This document shows positions 24,356 through 33,489 of a stretch of 64,000 bases of DNA, one piece after another. The stretch comes from Alphaproteobacteria bacterium (GTDB lineage: Bacteria > Myxococcota_A > UBA796 > GCA-2862545). Under the pieces are notes generated by a model. That model had not been told where the DNA came from and did no database searches. It was given only the letters and a program-made list of their open reading frames with translations. The stretch's first letter is position 1, and each line of letters opens with the position of its first letter. A program made the translations under genes and the position numbers. The stretch lies in the NCBI GenBank assembly GCA_020632885.1, contig JACKEQ010000008.1:62001-126000 (forward strand). Direction: 5' to 3'.

Positions 24356-26052
24356 TGGCCGTCCGTCGCGGTGGGCTCGACGAGCTCCTCAAGGAGGCCG
24401 GCGTCGCCGACGCGGCCATCCAGGCCGTGCACAGCATGGCCGAGAAGCAGTCGATCCCCCTGCAGAAGGCGGCCACGCGGGTCGCGGACGCCCCTGCGGC
24501 CGCGGTGGCCCGCGCCCTGTCGCGCCTCTCGGGTCTCCCCGTGCTGGAGACCGTGGACGTGGAGGTCATCGACGTCGACATGATCCGGCGCCTGCCGCTC
24601 TCCATCGCCCGCGAGAACGGCATCCTGCCGCTCTACCTGGCCGGTGACGAGCTGGTGGTCGGCATCGCCGAGCTCTCCGCGTTCTCCACGCTGGACGACC
24701 TGCGCGTGCTCTACGGTCGGCCCGTGCGCCCGGTGCTCGTGCCCACGGACGTCCTCGAGAAGGCCACCAACGACGCGTACGACAAGGCGGCCACGAGCGC
24801 GGACGCCATCATCGCGGACGCGGGCGACAAGGGCGACGACGACGGCGACTTCAACCTCGAGGACGCCGAGCTCCTCGACGACCCCAACCAGGCGCCCATC
24901 ATCCGGTTCGTGAACGCCGTGATCTCCGAGGCCATCAAGGAGAAGGTCTCCGACATCCACATCGAGCCCTACGAGAAGGAGATGGTCGTCCGCTACCGGC
25001 TCGACGGCGTGCTCAAGGAGACCATCAAGCCGCCGGTCAAGTTCAAGAACCCCATCGTGGCACGCATCAAGATCATGGCCGGCCTGAACATCGCCGAGAA
25101 GCGTTTGCCCCAGGACGGCCGCATCCGTCGCAAGATGGGCGGGCGCGAGATCGACATGCGCGTGTCCACCGTGCCCGTCCGCCACGGCGAGCGCGTCGTC
25201 ATGCGGATCCTCGAGAAGGGCACCGTCTTCTCCCTCGACGCCATCGGCATGCCCAAGCACGTGCTGCACAAGTGGCGCGGGCTCATCACGCGCCCCCACG
25301 GCATCCTGCTGGTCTCGGGCCCGACGGGCTCCGGGAAGTCCACGTCGCTGTACTCGAGCATCACCGAGATCAACACGCCGGACAAGAACATCCTGACCAT
25401 CGAGGACCCCGTCGAGTACGAGGTGAAGGGCATCGGTCAGGTGCAGGTGAACCACAAGATCGAGCTCACCTTCGCCAGCGCCCTGCGGGCCTTCCTCCGG
25501 CAGGACCCCGACGTCATCCTCGTCGGCGAGATCCGCGACCGCGAGACGGCGGGCCGCGCGATCGAGGCGTCGCTGACGGGCCACCTGGTGTTCAGCACCA
25601 TCCACACGAACGACGCGGCCGGCGCCTTCGTCCGCCTCGTCGAGATGGGCATCGAGCCCTACCAGGTCACCAGCTCGCTGCTCGGTGTGCTCGCCCAGCG
25701 CCTCGTCCGCCGGCTCTGCAACACCTGCAAGGAGGCGTACACCCCGACGGACCTCGAGCTCGTCGACCTCGGGCTCACCCGCGAGCAGGTTCCCGGCATG
25801 GTCTACCGGCCCGTGGGCTGCGAGGAGTGCAAGGAGCGCGGCTACAAGGGCCGGATCGGCATCTACGAGTTCCTGGAGTCCAACGACCAGATCGGCGCGC
25901 TCATCCTCGCGAACGCCGACTCGGGCTCCGTGAAGAAGCGGGCTGTCGAGCTCGGCATGTCCACCCTGCGCGACGACGGGATCCAGAAGGTCCTGAACGG
26001 CATGACGTCGTTCGAGGAGCTCATCCGGGTCACGTCGGAAGACTCGGAGTAG
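24355..26052 (+). CDS. gspE: Type II secretion ATPase GspE
   Basis: 565 residues, the cytoplasmic motor of the system. The N-terminal domain (1-150) is the part that binds GspL. The core has IHIEPYEKEMVVRYRLDG, Walker A GPTGSGKST (322-330), the Asp box LTIEDPVEYE, Walker B ILVGEIRD and the His box STIHTNDAAGA. A zinc-binding loop with two CXXC pairs (Cys455/458, Cys489/492) separates GspE from most retraction ATPases. ATG at 24355 overlaps the gspD stop by one base and follows GGAGGGG. Confidence 0.95.
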   Translation: MAVRRGGLDELLKEAGVADAAIQAVHSMAEKQSIPLQKAATRVADAPAAAVARALSRLSGLPVLETVDVEVIDVDMIRRLPLSIARENGILPLYLAGDELVVGIAELSAFSTLDDLRVLYGRPVRPVLVPTDVLEKATNDAYDKAATSADAIIADAGDKGDDDGDFNLEDAELLDDPNQAPIIRFVNAVISEAIKEKVSDIHIEPYEKEMVVRYRLDGVLKETIKPPVKFKNPIVARIKIMAGLNIAEKRLPQDGRIRRKMGGREIDMRVSTVPVRHGERVVMRILEKGTVFSLDAIGMPKHVLHKWRGLITRPHGILLVSGPTGSGKSTSLYSSITEINTPDKNILTIEDPVEYEVKGIGQVQVNHKIELTFASALRAFLRQDPDVILVGEIRDRETAGRAIEASLTGHLVFSTIHTNDAAGAFVRLVEMGIEPYQVTSSLLGVLAQRLVRRLCNTCKEAYTPTDLELVDLGLTREQVPGMVYRPVGCEECKERGYKGRIGIYEFLESNDQIGALILANADSGSVKKRAVELGMSTLRDDGIQKVLNGMTSFEELIRVTSEDSE

Positions 26053-26056
26053 GGCG

Positions 26057-27301
26057 ATGGCGGTCTTCGAGTACAAGGGGTTGGACGGCGGCGGTCAGGC
26101 CGTCGCGGGCATCATCGACGCCGACTCCGCGAAGGCCGCGCGCACCCGGCTGCGCAAGCAGGGCGTGTTCCCCACGGAGGTCAACGAGCAGGTCGAGGGC
26201 GCCACGCGCGGCTCGGGTCTCTCCATCGAGATCGACGTCGCGAAGTACTTCCAGTTCATCAGCGCCCGCGACATCAGCGTGCTCACCACCCAGCTCTCCA
26301 CGCTGGTCGGCGCCCACGTGCCCCTCGCACCCGCGCTGGCCGCCCTCGTGGAGCAGGCCGAGAAGGAGAAGCTCAAGGTCATCCTGACCAAGATCAAGGA
26401 GAAGGTGAACGAGGGCATCCCGCTCGCGGACGCCATGAAGGACCACCCGGGTGTCTTCGGCGAGCTCTACGTCGAGATGGTGCGCGCGGGCGAGAAGTCC
26501 GGGGCGCTCGCCGAGGTGCTCAAGCGCCTGTCGAAGTACGGCGAGTCCCAGGTGAAGCTCCAGGGCCAGATCATCGGCGCGATGGCCTACCCGATCCTCA
26601 TGACCGTCGTGGGCACCCTGATGCTCATGGCCCTCTTCCTCTTCGTGCTGCCCCGTGTGCGCGGGCTCTTCGAGCAGCTCGGCGGCGAGGACCAGCTCCC
26701 GCTCATCACCCGCGTGGTGTTCTTCCTCGGCGACTCGCTCACGACGTGGTGGGTGGTGGCCCTGTTCGTCACCGCGTTCTTCAGCCTGATCTTCGGCTTC
26801 CGTCGCTGGGTGAAGACCGAGAACGGCCGGGCCCGCTGGGATCGCTTCAAGCTCCGCATGCCCGTGTTCGGCAAGATGAACCGGCTCATCGCGGTGTCCC
26901 GCTTCTGTCGCACCCTGTCCACGCTGCTCGTCTCGGGGGTCCCGCTGCTCGGCGCCCTCGCCATCGTCGAGAAGGTCGTCGGCAACACCGTGCTCGCGGC
27001 GGCCATCTCGAACGCCGCCCACAACATCCGCGAGGGCCAGTCCATCGCGGCACCGCTCAAGCAGTCCGGCGAGTTCCCGCCGCTGGTCACCCACATGATC
27101 GCCATCGGCGAGAAGACCGGCGAGCTGGAGAGCATGTTGACAAACGTTGCAGATGCTTACGAAGAGCAGGTCGAAGCGACGATGTCCGCGGTTACGTCTC
27201 TGTTGGCACCCGTGATGATCATGCTGATGGGCGGCGTCCTCTTCTTCATCGCCCTCGGGCTCCTGCTCCCGATGGCCAACCTCTCCCAGATGATTCGATG
27301 A
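26057..27301 (+). CDS. gspF: Type II secretion inner-membrane platform protein GspF
   Basis: 414 residues with the duplicated GspF/PilC cytoplasmic helical domain. The first copy (ISVLTTQLSTLVGAHVPLAPALAAL) and the second (CRTLSTLLVSGVPLLGALAIV) are separated by membrane segments, and a final membrane helix (SLLAPVMIMLMGGVLFFIAL) ends the protein. GspF couples GspE to the pseudopilus. It starts four bases after the gspE stop and overlaps no promoter. Confidence 0.94.
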   Translation: MAVFEYKGLDGGGQAVAGIIDADSAKAARTRLRKQGVFPTEVNEQVEGATRGSGLSIEIDVAKYFQFISARDISVLTTQLSTLVGAHVPLAPALAALVEQAEKEKLKVILTKIKEKVNEGIPLADAMKDHPGVFGELYVEMVRAGEKSGALAEVLKRLSKYGESQVKLQGQIIGAMAYPILMTVVGTLMLMALFLFVLPRVRGLFEQLGGEDQLPLITRVVFFLGDSLTTWWVVALFVTAFFSLIFGFRRWVKTENGRARWDRFKLRMPVFGKMNRLIAVSRFCRTLSTLLVSGVPLLGALAIVEKVVGNTVLAAAISNAAHNIREGQSIAAPLKQSGEFPPLVTHMIAIGEKTGELESMLTNVADAYEEQVEATMSAVTSLLAPVMIMLMGGVLFFIALGLLLPMANLSQMIR

Positions 27302-27321
27302 ACCCCGCTTCCGGAGGAAAG

Positions 27322-27756
27322 ATGCACCTCACCCGCGACTGGCGCGACCTCACCCGAGACCCCCGCCTCCACGACCTGCTCCGCTCGCGGAAGGGCATGT
27401 CGCTCGTGGAGGTCATGGTCGTGATCGTGATCATCCTCACGCTCACCGGCGTGCTCACCTACGGCGTCATGACCGTCTTCGGTCAGAGCCAGGCCGACAC
27501 CACGCGCCTGATGATGGGCAAGGTGGCCCAGCAGATCGAGATCTACGGCATGCGCAAGGGCTACCCGGGCAACTCGGACGGCCTCGACAAGGTCTTCCCG
27601 GACGGCATGCCCAAGGACTCCTGGGACAACGAGTTCATCTACGTGACGCCCGGCCCCAACGGCAAGAAGTTCGACCTCATCTCGCTCGGGTCGGACGGCA
27701 CCGAGGGCGGCACGGGCACCGCCGAGGACCTCAAGTACAGCGACTCGCTGAAGTAG
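27322..27756 (+). CDS. gspG: Major pseudopilin GspG
   Basis: 144 residues; the main subunit of the pseudopilus. A 25-residue basic leader ends RSRKG, then MSLVEVMVVIVIILTLTG, with Glu at +5 as prepilin peptidase and assembly require. The C-terminal part (DSWDNEFIYVTPGPNGKKFD ... SDG) holds the calcium-binding loop typical of GspG. I chose ATG 27322 because GGAGGA precedes it closely. An in-frame ATG at 27298 overlaps the gspF stop and would add eight residues. The leader is longer than usual either way. Confidence 0.92.
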   Translation: MHLTRDWRDLTRDPRLHDLLRSRKGMSLVEVMVVIVIILTLTGVLTYGVMTVFGQSQADTTRLMMGKVAQQIEIYGMRKGYPGNSDGLDKVFPDGMPKDSWDNEFIYVTPGPNGKKFDLISLGSDGTEGGTGTAEDLKYSDSLK

Positions 27757-27774
27757 TCGCAGGGAGCCCGTCCG

Positions 27775-28473
27775 ATGCACCTCCACCGCCGACACCGCAG
27801 GGGCATGACCCTCACCGAGGTGATGGTGGTCATCGTCATCGGGCTCATCCTCATGGGCGTGCTCGCGCCGTCCATGATGAGCTTCCTGCTGCTCGACCAG
27901 CACGCCTCCGCCAAGGAGCTCGCGATGCTGTACGAGCAGCTCCACGACGAGGCCGTCATGCGGAACGTCACGTTCCGCATCGAGTACGACCTGCAGTCCG
28001 GCCACTACCAGGTCCAGGTGGCCGAGTCGGGCGCCCTGATCTTCGACAACCCCCGCTCGCGCGAGGAGTTCGAGGAGAACGAGGCCCGGCGCACCCGCTA
28101 CATGAAGGAGGACGAGCTCGCGGCGTTCAACCGCAAGCGCGCCAACTTCGCCAAGCTCGAGGCGCGGTTCAAGACCGACTTCGAGCTCCCGTCCGGCACT
28201 GTCTTCGGGGGCGTCTACACCCCCCAGTACGAGGAGATGGTGAAGCGCGACCGCCGCGATGCGGACGAGAACAGCAAGGTCTACAGCTACATCTTCCCCA
28301 ACGGACAGGCCGAGCACACCGTGGTGTGGATCCACTCCGAGGGCGACGACAGCGACGGGTACACCATCGAGGTCGAGCCGCTCTCCGGGGCCGTGAAGCT
28401 CCACGGGCGCCTGATCGACTGGGAGGACTCCTACGACTTCGTCCCCGACGAAGCTCCGGATCTGCCGTCGTGA
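27775..28473 (+). CDS. gspH: Minor pseudopilin GspH
   Basis: 232 residues, with leader HRRG cleaved before MTLTEVMVVIVIGLILMGVL (Glu +5). The length exceeds a typical GspH (about 170) because of a charged, helical insert (SREEFEENEARRTRYMKEDE, about 95-135). Placed between gspG and gspI, it is assigned mainly by order and by the pseudopilin N-terminus. Its stop overlaps the gspI GTG (GTGA). Confidence 0.8.
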   Translation: MHLHRRHRRGMTLTEVMVVIVIGLILMGVLAPSMMSFLLLDQHASAKELAMLYEQLHDEAVMRNVTFRIEYDLQSGHYQVQVAESGALIFDNPRSREEFEENEARRTRYMKEDELAAFNRKRANFAKLEARFKTDFELPSGTVFGGVYTPQYEEMVKRDRRDADENSKVYSYIFPNGQAEHTVVWIHSEGDDSDGYTIEVEPLSGAVKLHGRLIDWEDSYDFVPDEAPDLPS

Positions 28474-29105
28474 GCCACTTCCTGCCATCGCTGACCCGCC
28501 GGGGCTTCTCGCTCCTCGAGGTGATGATCGCGCTCGCCATCCTCACCACGAGCATCGTGATCCTCGTCGAGACCCAGTCCACCGCGGCCTGGGCCACCCG
28601 GGAGGCCGAGAAGGTCGTCACGGGCACGGATCTCGCGCGCTACAAGATGTCCGAGGCCCTCCTGCGCGTGGAGGCGGACGGCTTCACGGACGGCGAGATC
28701 TTCGAGTCCGGCGACTTCCGCGACCTCGGCGACGAGGTGCTGAACCTCCAGATGGGCGAGGCCCTCGAGGACTTCCACTGGGAGTACGCGGTCCAGGAGA
28801 TCGACATCCAGCTCGCGGGCGACATCGCGGCCATGGCCAGCGAGTTCGCCGGTGACGACGGGGGCGGCGAGGGCGGGCCCGCCATCCCGGGCCTGCCGGG
28901 CGGGGCTGGTGGACTGTCGGCGCTGCTGTCGCCCGAGATGCTGAGCCAGATGCTCGGTCCCTACATCCGCGAGGTGCGCGTGCGTGTCTGGTGGGGGAAG
29001 AACAGCGACGAGGCCGAGGACTACGGCTCCGAGGTGATCCTCGTGAGCCACGTGATCAACCCGAGCGGCGATCTGGTCAACCTCGGCGGGGGGCTGGGCC
29101 TGTGA
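28470..29105 (+). CDS. gspI: Minor pseudopilin GspI
   Basis: 211 residues from a GTG start. Leader RRG precedes FSLLEVMIALAILTTSIVIL, the best-conserved pseudopilin N-terminus in the operon, and this pattern marks GspI. A Gly-rich loop (GDDGGGEGGPAIPGLPGG) interrupts the C-terminal domain and is not usual. It belongs to the tip complex with GspJ and GspK. The stop overlaps the gspJ GTG. Confidence 0.85.
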   Translation: MSHFLPSLTRRGFSLLEVMIALAILTTSIVILVETQSTAAWATREAEKVVTGTDLARYKMSEALLRVEADGFTDGEIFESGDFRDLGDEVLNLQMGEALEDFHWEYAVQEIDIQLAGDIAAMASEFAGDDGGGEGGPAIPGLPGGAGGLSALLSPEMLSQMLGPYIREVRVRVWWGKNSDEAEDYGSEVILVSHVINPSGDLVNLGGGLGL

Positions 29106-30076
29106 GGTGGCAGCGGCGCCGGGCGCGGAAGGGCATGACGCTGGTGGAGATGGCCGTGGCCATCGTGGTCCTCCTGGTGATGAGCCTGGTGGTCTACGAG
29201 ACCCTGTCGTCGTCCATCGAGTTCAACGAGGTGCTCGCCATGCGCGACGCGACCACCCGGTCGGCGCGCTCGACGCTCTCGAAGCTGCGTCGGGAGCTCG
29301 AGCTCGCGTACCTCACCCCGGCCAAGAACCGCATCGAGACCGTGCAGACCGTGTTCGTCGGCTACGACGAGGAGCCCGACAAGCTCTACTTCAGCACGCT
29401 CGCCCACCAGCGGCTCTACATGGACTCCCGCGAGAGCGACCAGTCCGAGATCACCGTGTGGGCCGAGAGCGCGCCGCGCGAGGTGGGCGAGGGCTACGTG
29501 CTCTACCACCGCGAGTCGCCGCGGGTGGACCACCTGCCCGGCCAGGGCGGGCGCGTGTACCCGCTGGCCTACAACGTGCGCTCGTTCAGCGTGAAGTTCA
29601 TGGACCCCCAGGACAACACCTGGCGGGACTCCTGGGACACGCGGTCCACCGACACGCTCTACCGTCTGCCGCGGGCCATGGAGCTCGGGCTCGTGCTGAT
29701 GGCGCCCGACCCCGACGACCCGGACCGGATGATCGACGTGCCGTTCCTGTCGCGGTTCACGCTGCAGTACGGCCAGCGCCTGATGCAGAACTTCCTGTCG
29801 CTCGGCCAGGTGGCCGGAGGTGCGGACTCCGACGGCGCGCCCGCCCAGCCCACGAACAACGCGCCGCTGCCGGCCCTCGGTGGGGGCTCCGCGTTCCAGA
29901 GCTTCCAGGGCAACGGCAACGCGGCGCAGCAGAACGGCCGCAACACCGGCGCCCGCGGCACCGCGAACCGCGCCCAGGGCACCGGCGCCATGCGGCCCGG
30001 CGGCACCCCCTCCGTCCCCATCGTCAACGGGCGTCTGCCGGGCGGACGTCCGGCGATTCCGGGGTTGGCACGATGA
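29102..30076 (+). CDS. gspJ: Minor pseudopilin GspJ
   Basis: 324 residues. Leader RKG precedes MTLVEMAVAIVVLLVMSLVVY (Glu +5). The globular part ends near 240 (FTLQYGQRLMQNFLSL). A Gln/Asn/Gly-rich tail of about 80 residues then follows (NGNAAQQNGRNTGARGTANR), far longer than in typical GspJ. The tail is probably disordered and might contact the secretin, which carries similar Asn/Arg-rich inserts. The stop overlaps the gspK ATG (ATGA). Confidence 0.85.
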   Translation: MRWQRRRARKGMTLVEMAVAIVVLLVMSLVVYETLSSSIEFNEVLAMRDATTRSARSTLSKLRRELELAYLTPAKNRIETVQTVFVGYDEEPDKLYFSTLAHQRLYMDSRESDQSEITVWAESAPREVGEGYVLYHRESPRVDHLPGQGGRVYPLAYNVRSFSVKFMDPQDNTWRDSWDTRSTDTLYRLPRAMELGLVLMAPDPDDPDRMIDVPFLSRFTLQYGQRLMQNFLSLGQVAGGADSDGAPAQPTNNAPLPALGGGSAFQSFQGNGNAAQQNGRNTGARGTANRAQGTGAMRPGGTPSVPIVNGRLPGGRPAIPGLAR

Positions 30077-31308
30077 AGGGCGTCTGGCGCGAGCTCGTTC
30101 GGCCCCGGGGGCCCCAGCGGCACCGGTTCCATCGCGTGGGGCGGAGGTCCCACGCCGGCGTGGCCCTGCTCATGGTGATCACGAGCATCCTCCTGCTCAC
30201 CATCCTGGTCGCGGAGATCTCGCGCGGGGCGGCCATGCGCCTGCAGCTCGCGCAGCACCACCGCGACGAGGTGAAGGCGGAGATGCTCGCCACCTCGGGC
30301 GTTCAGATGTACCGGCTGATCCTCATGGCCAGCAAGACCCTCGGGAAGAACCCGATGATCATGCAGTTCGGCCAGATGATGGGCGTGAACGCCGACTCCC
30401 TCTGGCAGATGGTCCCGGTGATCAACACGGGCATGATGCGCATGCTCTTCGTCACCAAGGGCGACATGGACGACCTCGAGGGCGGCCAGCTCACCGAGGA
30501 GCAGCTCGCCGCATCCCGCGAGAAGAGCTCGGCCTTCAAGCGCAACTTCCTGGACTTCGACGGCGACTTCCAGGCCCGCGTGGAGGACGAGAACCAGTAC
30601 ATCTTCGTGGGCAAGATCACCGCCAACGACATGGACGCCCTCGACAACCTCCCCGTCACCCGGCAGCTCCTCGGGCTCATGCAGAGCGAGGACGACCAGC
30701 AGTTCCTCTACGACAACAACCTCCAGGCGCGCGAGCTCATCGCCAACCTCGCCGACTGGACCGACGTGGACGACCTGCGGAAGTGGGAAGGGGGCCGCGA
30801 GGACGGCCTGTACGAGCGTCTCGACAGCCCCTACCGCTCCAAGAACGCGCCCTTCGACACCATCGCCGAGATCCGGCTCGTGAGTGGCTGGCACCTCGAC
30901 GGCGTCTGGGAGCGCTTCGGGCGGCACCTGACGATCTACGGTGCCGGCAGGGTGAACGTGAACACCGCCAAGCGCGAGATCATCGCGGCCCTCATCCAGG
31001 GCTACACCGACATCCAGTACCCGGACGCCGTCATCGAGGACTGGGTCAAGCTGTTCATGGAGGCGCGCAGCCTCCCGCAGATGTCGGGCGGCATCTTCAT
31101 CACGTCCGGCCAGCAGTTCCATCAGTACATGACCGAGGTCCTCGGCGTGCCGCTCACGGAGGACGTCGCGAACGTCGTCACGGGCGAGAGCACCACGTTC
31201 CGGGTCACCTCGGTCGGCGAGGTGGGCGAGGCCCGCGTCGAGATCACCGCCATCCTGGACTATTCGCGCGACCCTACGGGCGAGGTCCTCTACTGGAGCG
31301 CAAAGTGA
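30073..31308 (+). CDS. gspK: Tip pseudopilin GspK
   Basis: 411 residues; the large tip subunit. HAG precedes VALLMVITSILLLTILVAEI, which lacks the +5 Glu, as is normal for GspK. ADWTDVDD and YGAGRVNVNTAKREIIAAL match the GspK helical domain, where the family binds calcium. The N-terminal leader of about 28 residues is long and basic. It lies 13 bases before gspL. Confidence 0.9.
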   Translation: MKGVWRELVRPRGPQRHRFHRVGRRSHAGVALLMVITSILLLTILVAEISRGAAMRLQLAQHHRDEVKAEMLATSGVQMYRLILMASKTLGKNPMIMQFGQMMGVNADSLWQMVPVINTGMMRMLFVTKGDMDDLEGGQLTEEQLAASREKSSAFKRNFLDFDGDFQARVEDENQYIFVGKITANDMDALDNLPVTRQLLGLMQSEDDQQFLYDNNLQARELIANLADWTDVDDLRKWEGGREDGLYERLDSPYRSKNAPFDTIAEIRLVSGWHLDGVWERFGRHLTIYGAGRVNVNTAKREIIAALIQGYTDIQYPDAVIEDWVKLFMEARSLPQMSGGIFITSGQQFHQYMTEVLGVPLTEDVANVVTGESTTFRVTSVGEVGEARVEITAILDYSRDPTGEVLYWSAK

Positions 31309-31321
31309 CACAGGAGGCCCC

Positions 31322-32923
31322 ATGCCGCTGCTGATCGCCGTCGACCTCGGGTCGCACGCCGCCAAGGTCACGACCTTCCGCAGCGCGGGCCGCAAGGCCG
31401 AGCTGGAGGACCGGTTCAGCTACCCCGTGCCCCAGGCGGGCGGGGTGCCCACGCTGGAGGCCCGGCTGGCCGCGCTCCAGGCGCTGCTCGACGACAACCC
31501 CGGCTGGGCCGGCGGTGCGGCGACCATCGGTGTGGTGCTGCCCGGCTCGGACGCCGCGTTCCGGCCCATGGAGATGCCGTTCACCGACCGGGCCCAGGTC
31601 GAGAAGACCCTGCCGTTCGCCATCGAAGGCGAGGTCCCCTACGACCTCGACGACATGGTGCTCGGCTGGCGCTCCGAGAAGGTCGGCGAGAAGTCGCGCG
31701 TGATGAGCGTGCTCACCCGTCGCGAGCGGGTGGTGGAGCTCGTCGAGGCCATGAAGGGCCTGGGCATGGACCCCCGCACGGTGGTGGCGGACGGCGAGCT
31801 GTTCGCCGAGTACGGCGGCGAGGGCACGGTGGCCGTGGTGGACATCGGTCACACGCACACCGTCGTCTCGGTAGTGGTGGACGGTGAGGTGCGCGCCAGC
31901 CGCGCCATCAACGTCGGCGGCCACGCGTTCACCACGGCCATCCAGCGCGCCCTCGAGTGCGACTGGTCCCACGCGGAGGCCCTCAAGCACGGCCAGATCG
32001 TGGACGCTGACGCCACGGACGGCGGCCAGACGCGCTCGGGCTACGCCGGTCTGCCCGCGCCCGCGAAGGCCGCCATGGACGGCGCCATCGGCCAGCTCCT
32101 CGCGGAGATCCGGTCCACGCTGATCCGGTTCGAGGACACCCTGTCCCTCGACGTCACCCGCATCGCGGTGTGCGGCGGATCCAGCCGCATCCCCGAGCTG
32201 CGCGGCTACCTCGCCACCGACCTCGGGCTCCCGGTGGACCCCGTGGAGGACCGCGACGGCGAGCCCGTCCCGGCCCCCCAGGCCGCGTCCCACGCGCTCG
32301 GACGCACGCTCGCGGGGCTCTCCACCTTCCGTCCCGTCGATCTCCGCGTCGGCGAGCTCGCCTTCACGGGCGGCACGAACATGATGCGCGCCGTGCTCAC
32401 CTACGGTGCCGTCGCGGGCACGTTCTTCGCCGTGGCTGCGGTGGTCATCTTCGCCATCCAGTACACCAAGCTGCTCTCCGAGCGGTCCGAGCTGAACGCC
32501 CGCATCAACCAGGTCGTGATGGAGACCATCCCCGAGGTCACGGAGGACCAGCTCACCACGCGCGACAAGGCGGAGGCCATCATGACCGCCTTCACCGCCG
32601 ACCTCGTCGAGAAGTCCGAGCTGCTGCCGCCGGCCAACCCCGAGAAGCCCGAGATCATCGACCGTCTGTTCAAGCTCACTGCGGCCCTCCCGCCCCACGC
32701 GGAGGTCCCCATCGAGCTCTCGAGCCTCGAGCTCCTCGGGGAGCTCATCACCTTCGAGGGCGAGACGGACGGCTTCGCGCAGTCCTCCAGCATCGAGACC
32801 GCGCTCAAGGGCAGCGACCCGTTCAAGCGGGCGAGCAAGGACAACGAGAGCCGCACCACCAAGGGCAAGGTGAAGTTCAAGTTCTCGATCCCGCTCGGGC
32901 CCGAGAAGAAGGAGGAGAGCTGA
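31322..32923 (+). CDS. gspL: Type II secretion protein GspL
   Basis: 533 residues. The cytoplasmic domain (1-330) has an actin/PilM-like fold (LIAVDLGSHAAKV ... VAVVDIGHTHTVVSVVVDGE ... IAVCGGSSRIPEL) that binds the GspE N-terminus. One membrane helix (about 365-385, AGTFFAVAAVVIFAIQYTKL) then leads to a periplasmic domain that pairs with GspM. The phosphate-type loops look better preserved than in enterobacterial GspL, so nucleotide binding is possible. AGGAGGCCCC precedes the ATG. Confidence 0.88.
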   Translation: MPLLIAVDLGSHAAKVTTFRSAGRKAELEDRFSYPVPQAGGVPTLEARLAALQALLDDNPGWAGGAATIGVVLPGSDAAFRPMEMPFTDRAQVEKTLPFAIEGEVPYDLDDMVLGWRSEKVGEKSRVMSVLTRRERVVELVEAMKGLGMDPRTVVADGELFAEYGGEGTVAVVDIGHTHTVVSVVVDGEVRASRAINVGGHAFTTAIQRALECDWSHAEALKHGQIVDADATDGGQTRSGYAGLPAPAKAAMDGAIGQLLAEIRSTLIRFEDTLSLDVTRIAVCGGSSRIPELRGYLATDLGLPVDPVEDRDGEPVPAPQAASHALGRTLAGLSTFRPVDLRVGELAFTGGTNMMRAVLTYGAVAGTFFAVAAVVIFAIQYTKLLSERSELNARINQVVMETIPEVTEDQLTTRDKAEAIMTAFTADLVEKSELLPPANPEKPEIIDRLFKLTAALPPHAEVPIELSSLELLGELITFEGETDGFAQSSSIETALKGSDPFKRASKDNESRTTKGKVKFKFSIPLGPEKKEES

Positions 32924-33489
32924 TGGGACTCAGAAGCACCGTCGAGAGCCAGCTCGAGAAGCTCTCTCCGCGCGACAAGAAGCTCCTCGGGGGGCTCGCG
33001 GCCTTCTTCGGCGTGGGCGCCCTGCTGCTGCTGACGGCGACGCTCGTGGGGCTGCAGCGCAGCCTGGAGGCGGACGTCCGGGACGCGAAGACCGCGCTGA
33101 TGACCGTCCAGACCAAGCAGGCCGAGTTCGACATCGCGGATGCGCGGCTGAAGGCCCAGGAGGCGCGGCTGAAGCAGTTCGAGGACACCGCGCTCCCGGC
33201 CCACGTGGAGGCCCTCGCCGATCAGATGGGCATCAAGGACGGCCTGCGTGACGCCCAGCGCTCCGAGGTCGTGGAGCACGAGGTGGGCGTGCAGCAGACC
33301 AAGTGGCGGGTGGTCCTCAAGGGGCGCACCTACGACGAGGCCGTGAACTTCGTGCTCAGCCTCGAGAACTCGGGATACCCGCTGAAGATCGAGACCGCCC
33401 GGTTCAAGTCCGTCACCGTGAAGCGCGAGCCCGCCGTGGACCTGACCCTCGACCTCTACACGTTCAAGCTCGCGGAGAAGCAGGGATGA
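32923..33489 (+). CDS. gspM: Type II secretion protein GspM
   Basis: 188 residues: a short cytoplasmic stretch, one membrane helix (LLGGLAAFFGVGALLLLTAT), a coiled coil (about 45-90) and a ferredoxin-like periplasmic domain (WRVVLKGRTYDEAVNFVLSL). This is the PilO/GspM plan. It overlaps gspL by one base and gspN by ATGA, and its position agrees. Confidence 0.85.
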   Translation: MGLRSTVESQLEKLSPRDKKLLGGLAAFFGVGALLLLTATLVGLQRSLEADVRDAKTALMTVQTKQAEFDIADARLKAQEARLKQFEDTALPAHVEALADQMGIKDGLRDAQRSEVVEHEVGVQQTKWRVVLKGRTYDEAVNFVLSLENSGYPLKIETARFKSVTVKREPAVDLTLDLYTFKLAEKQG

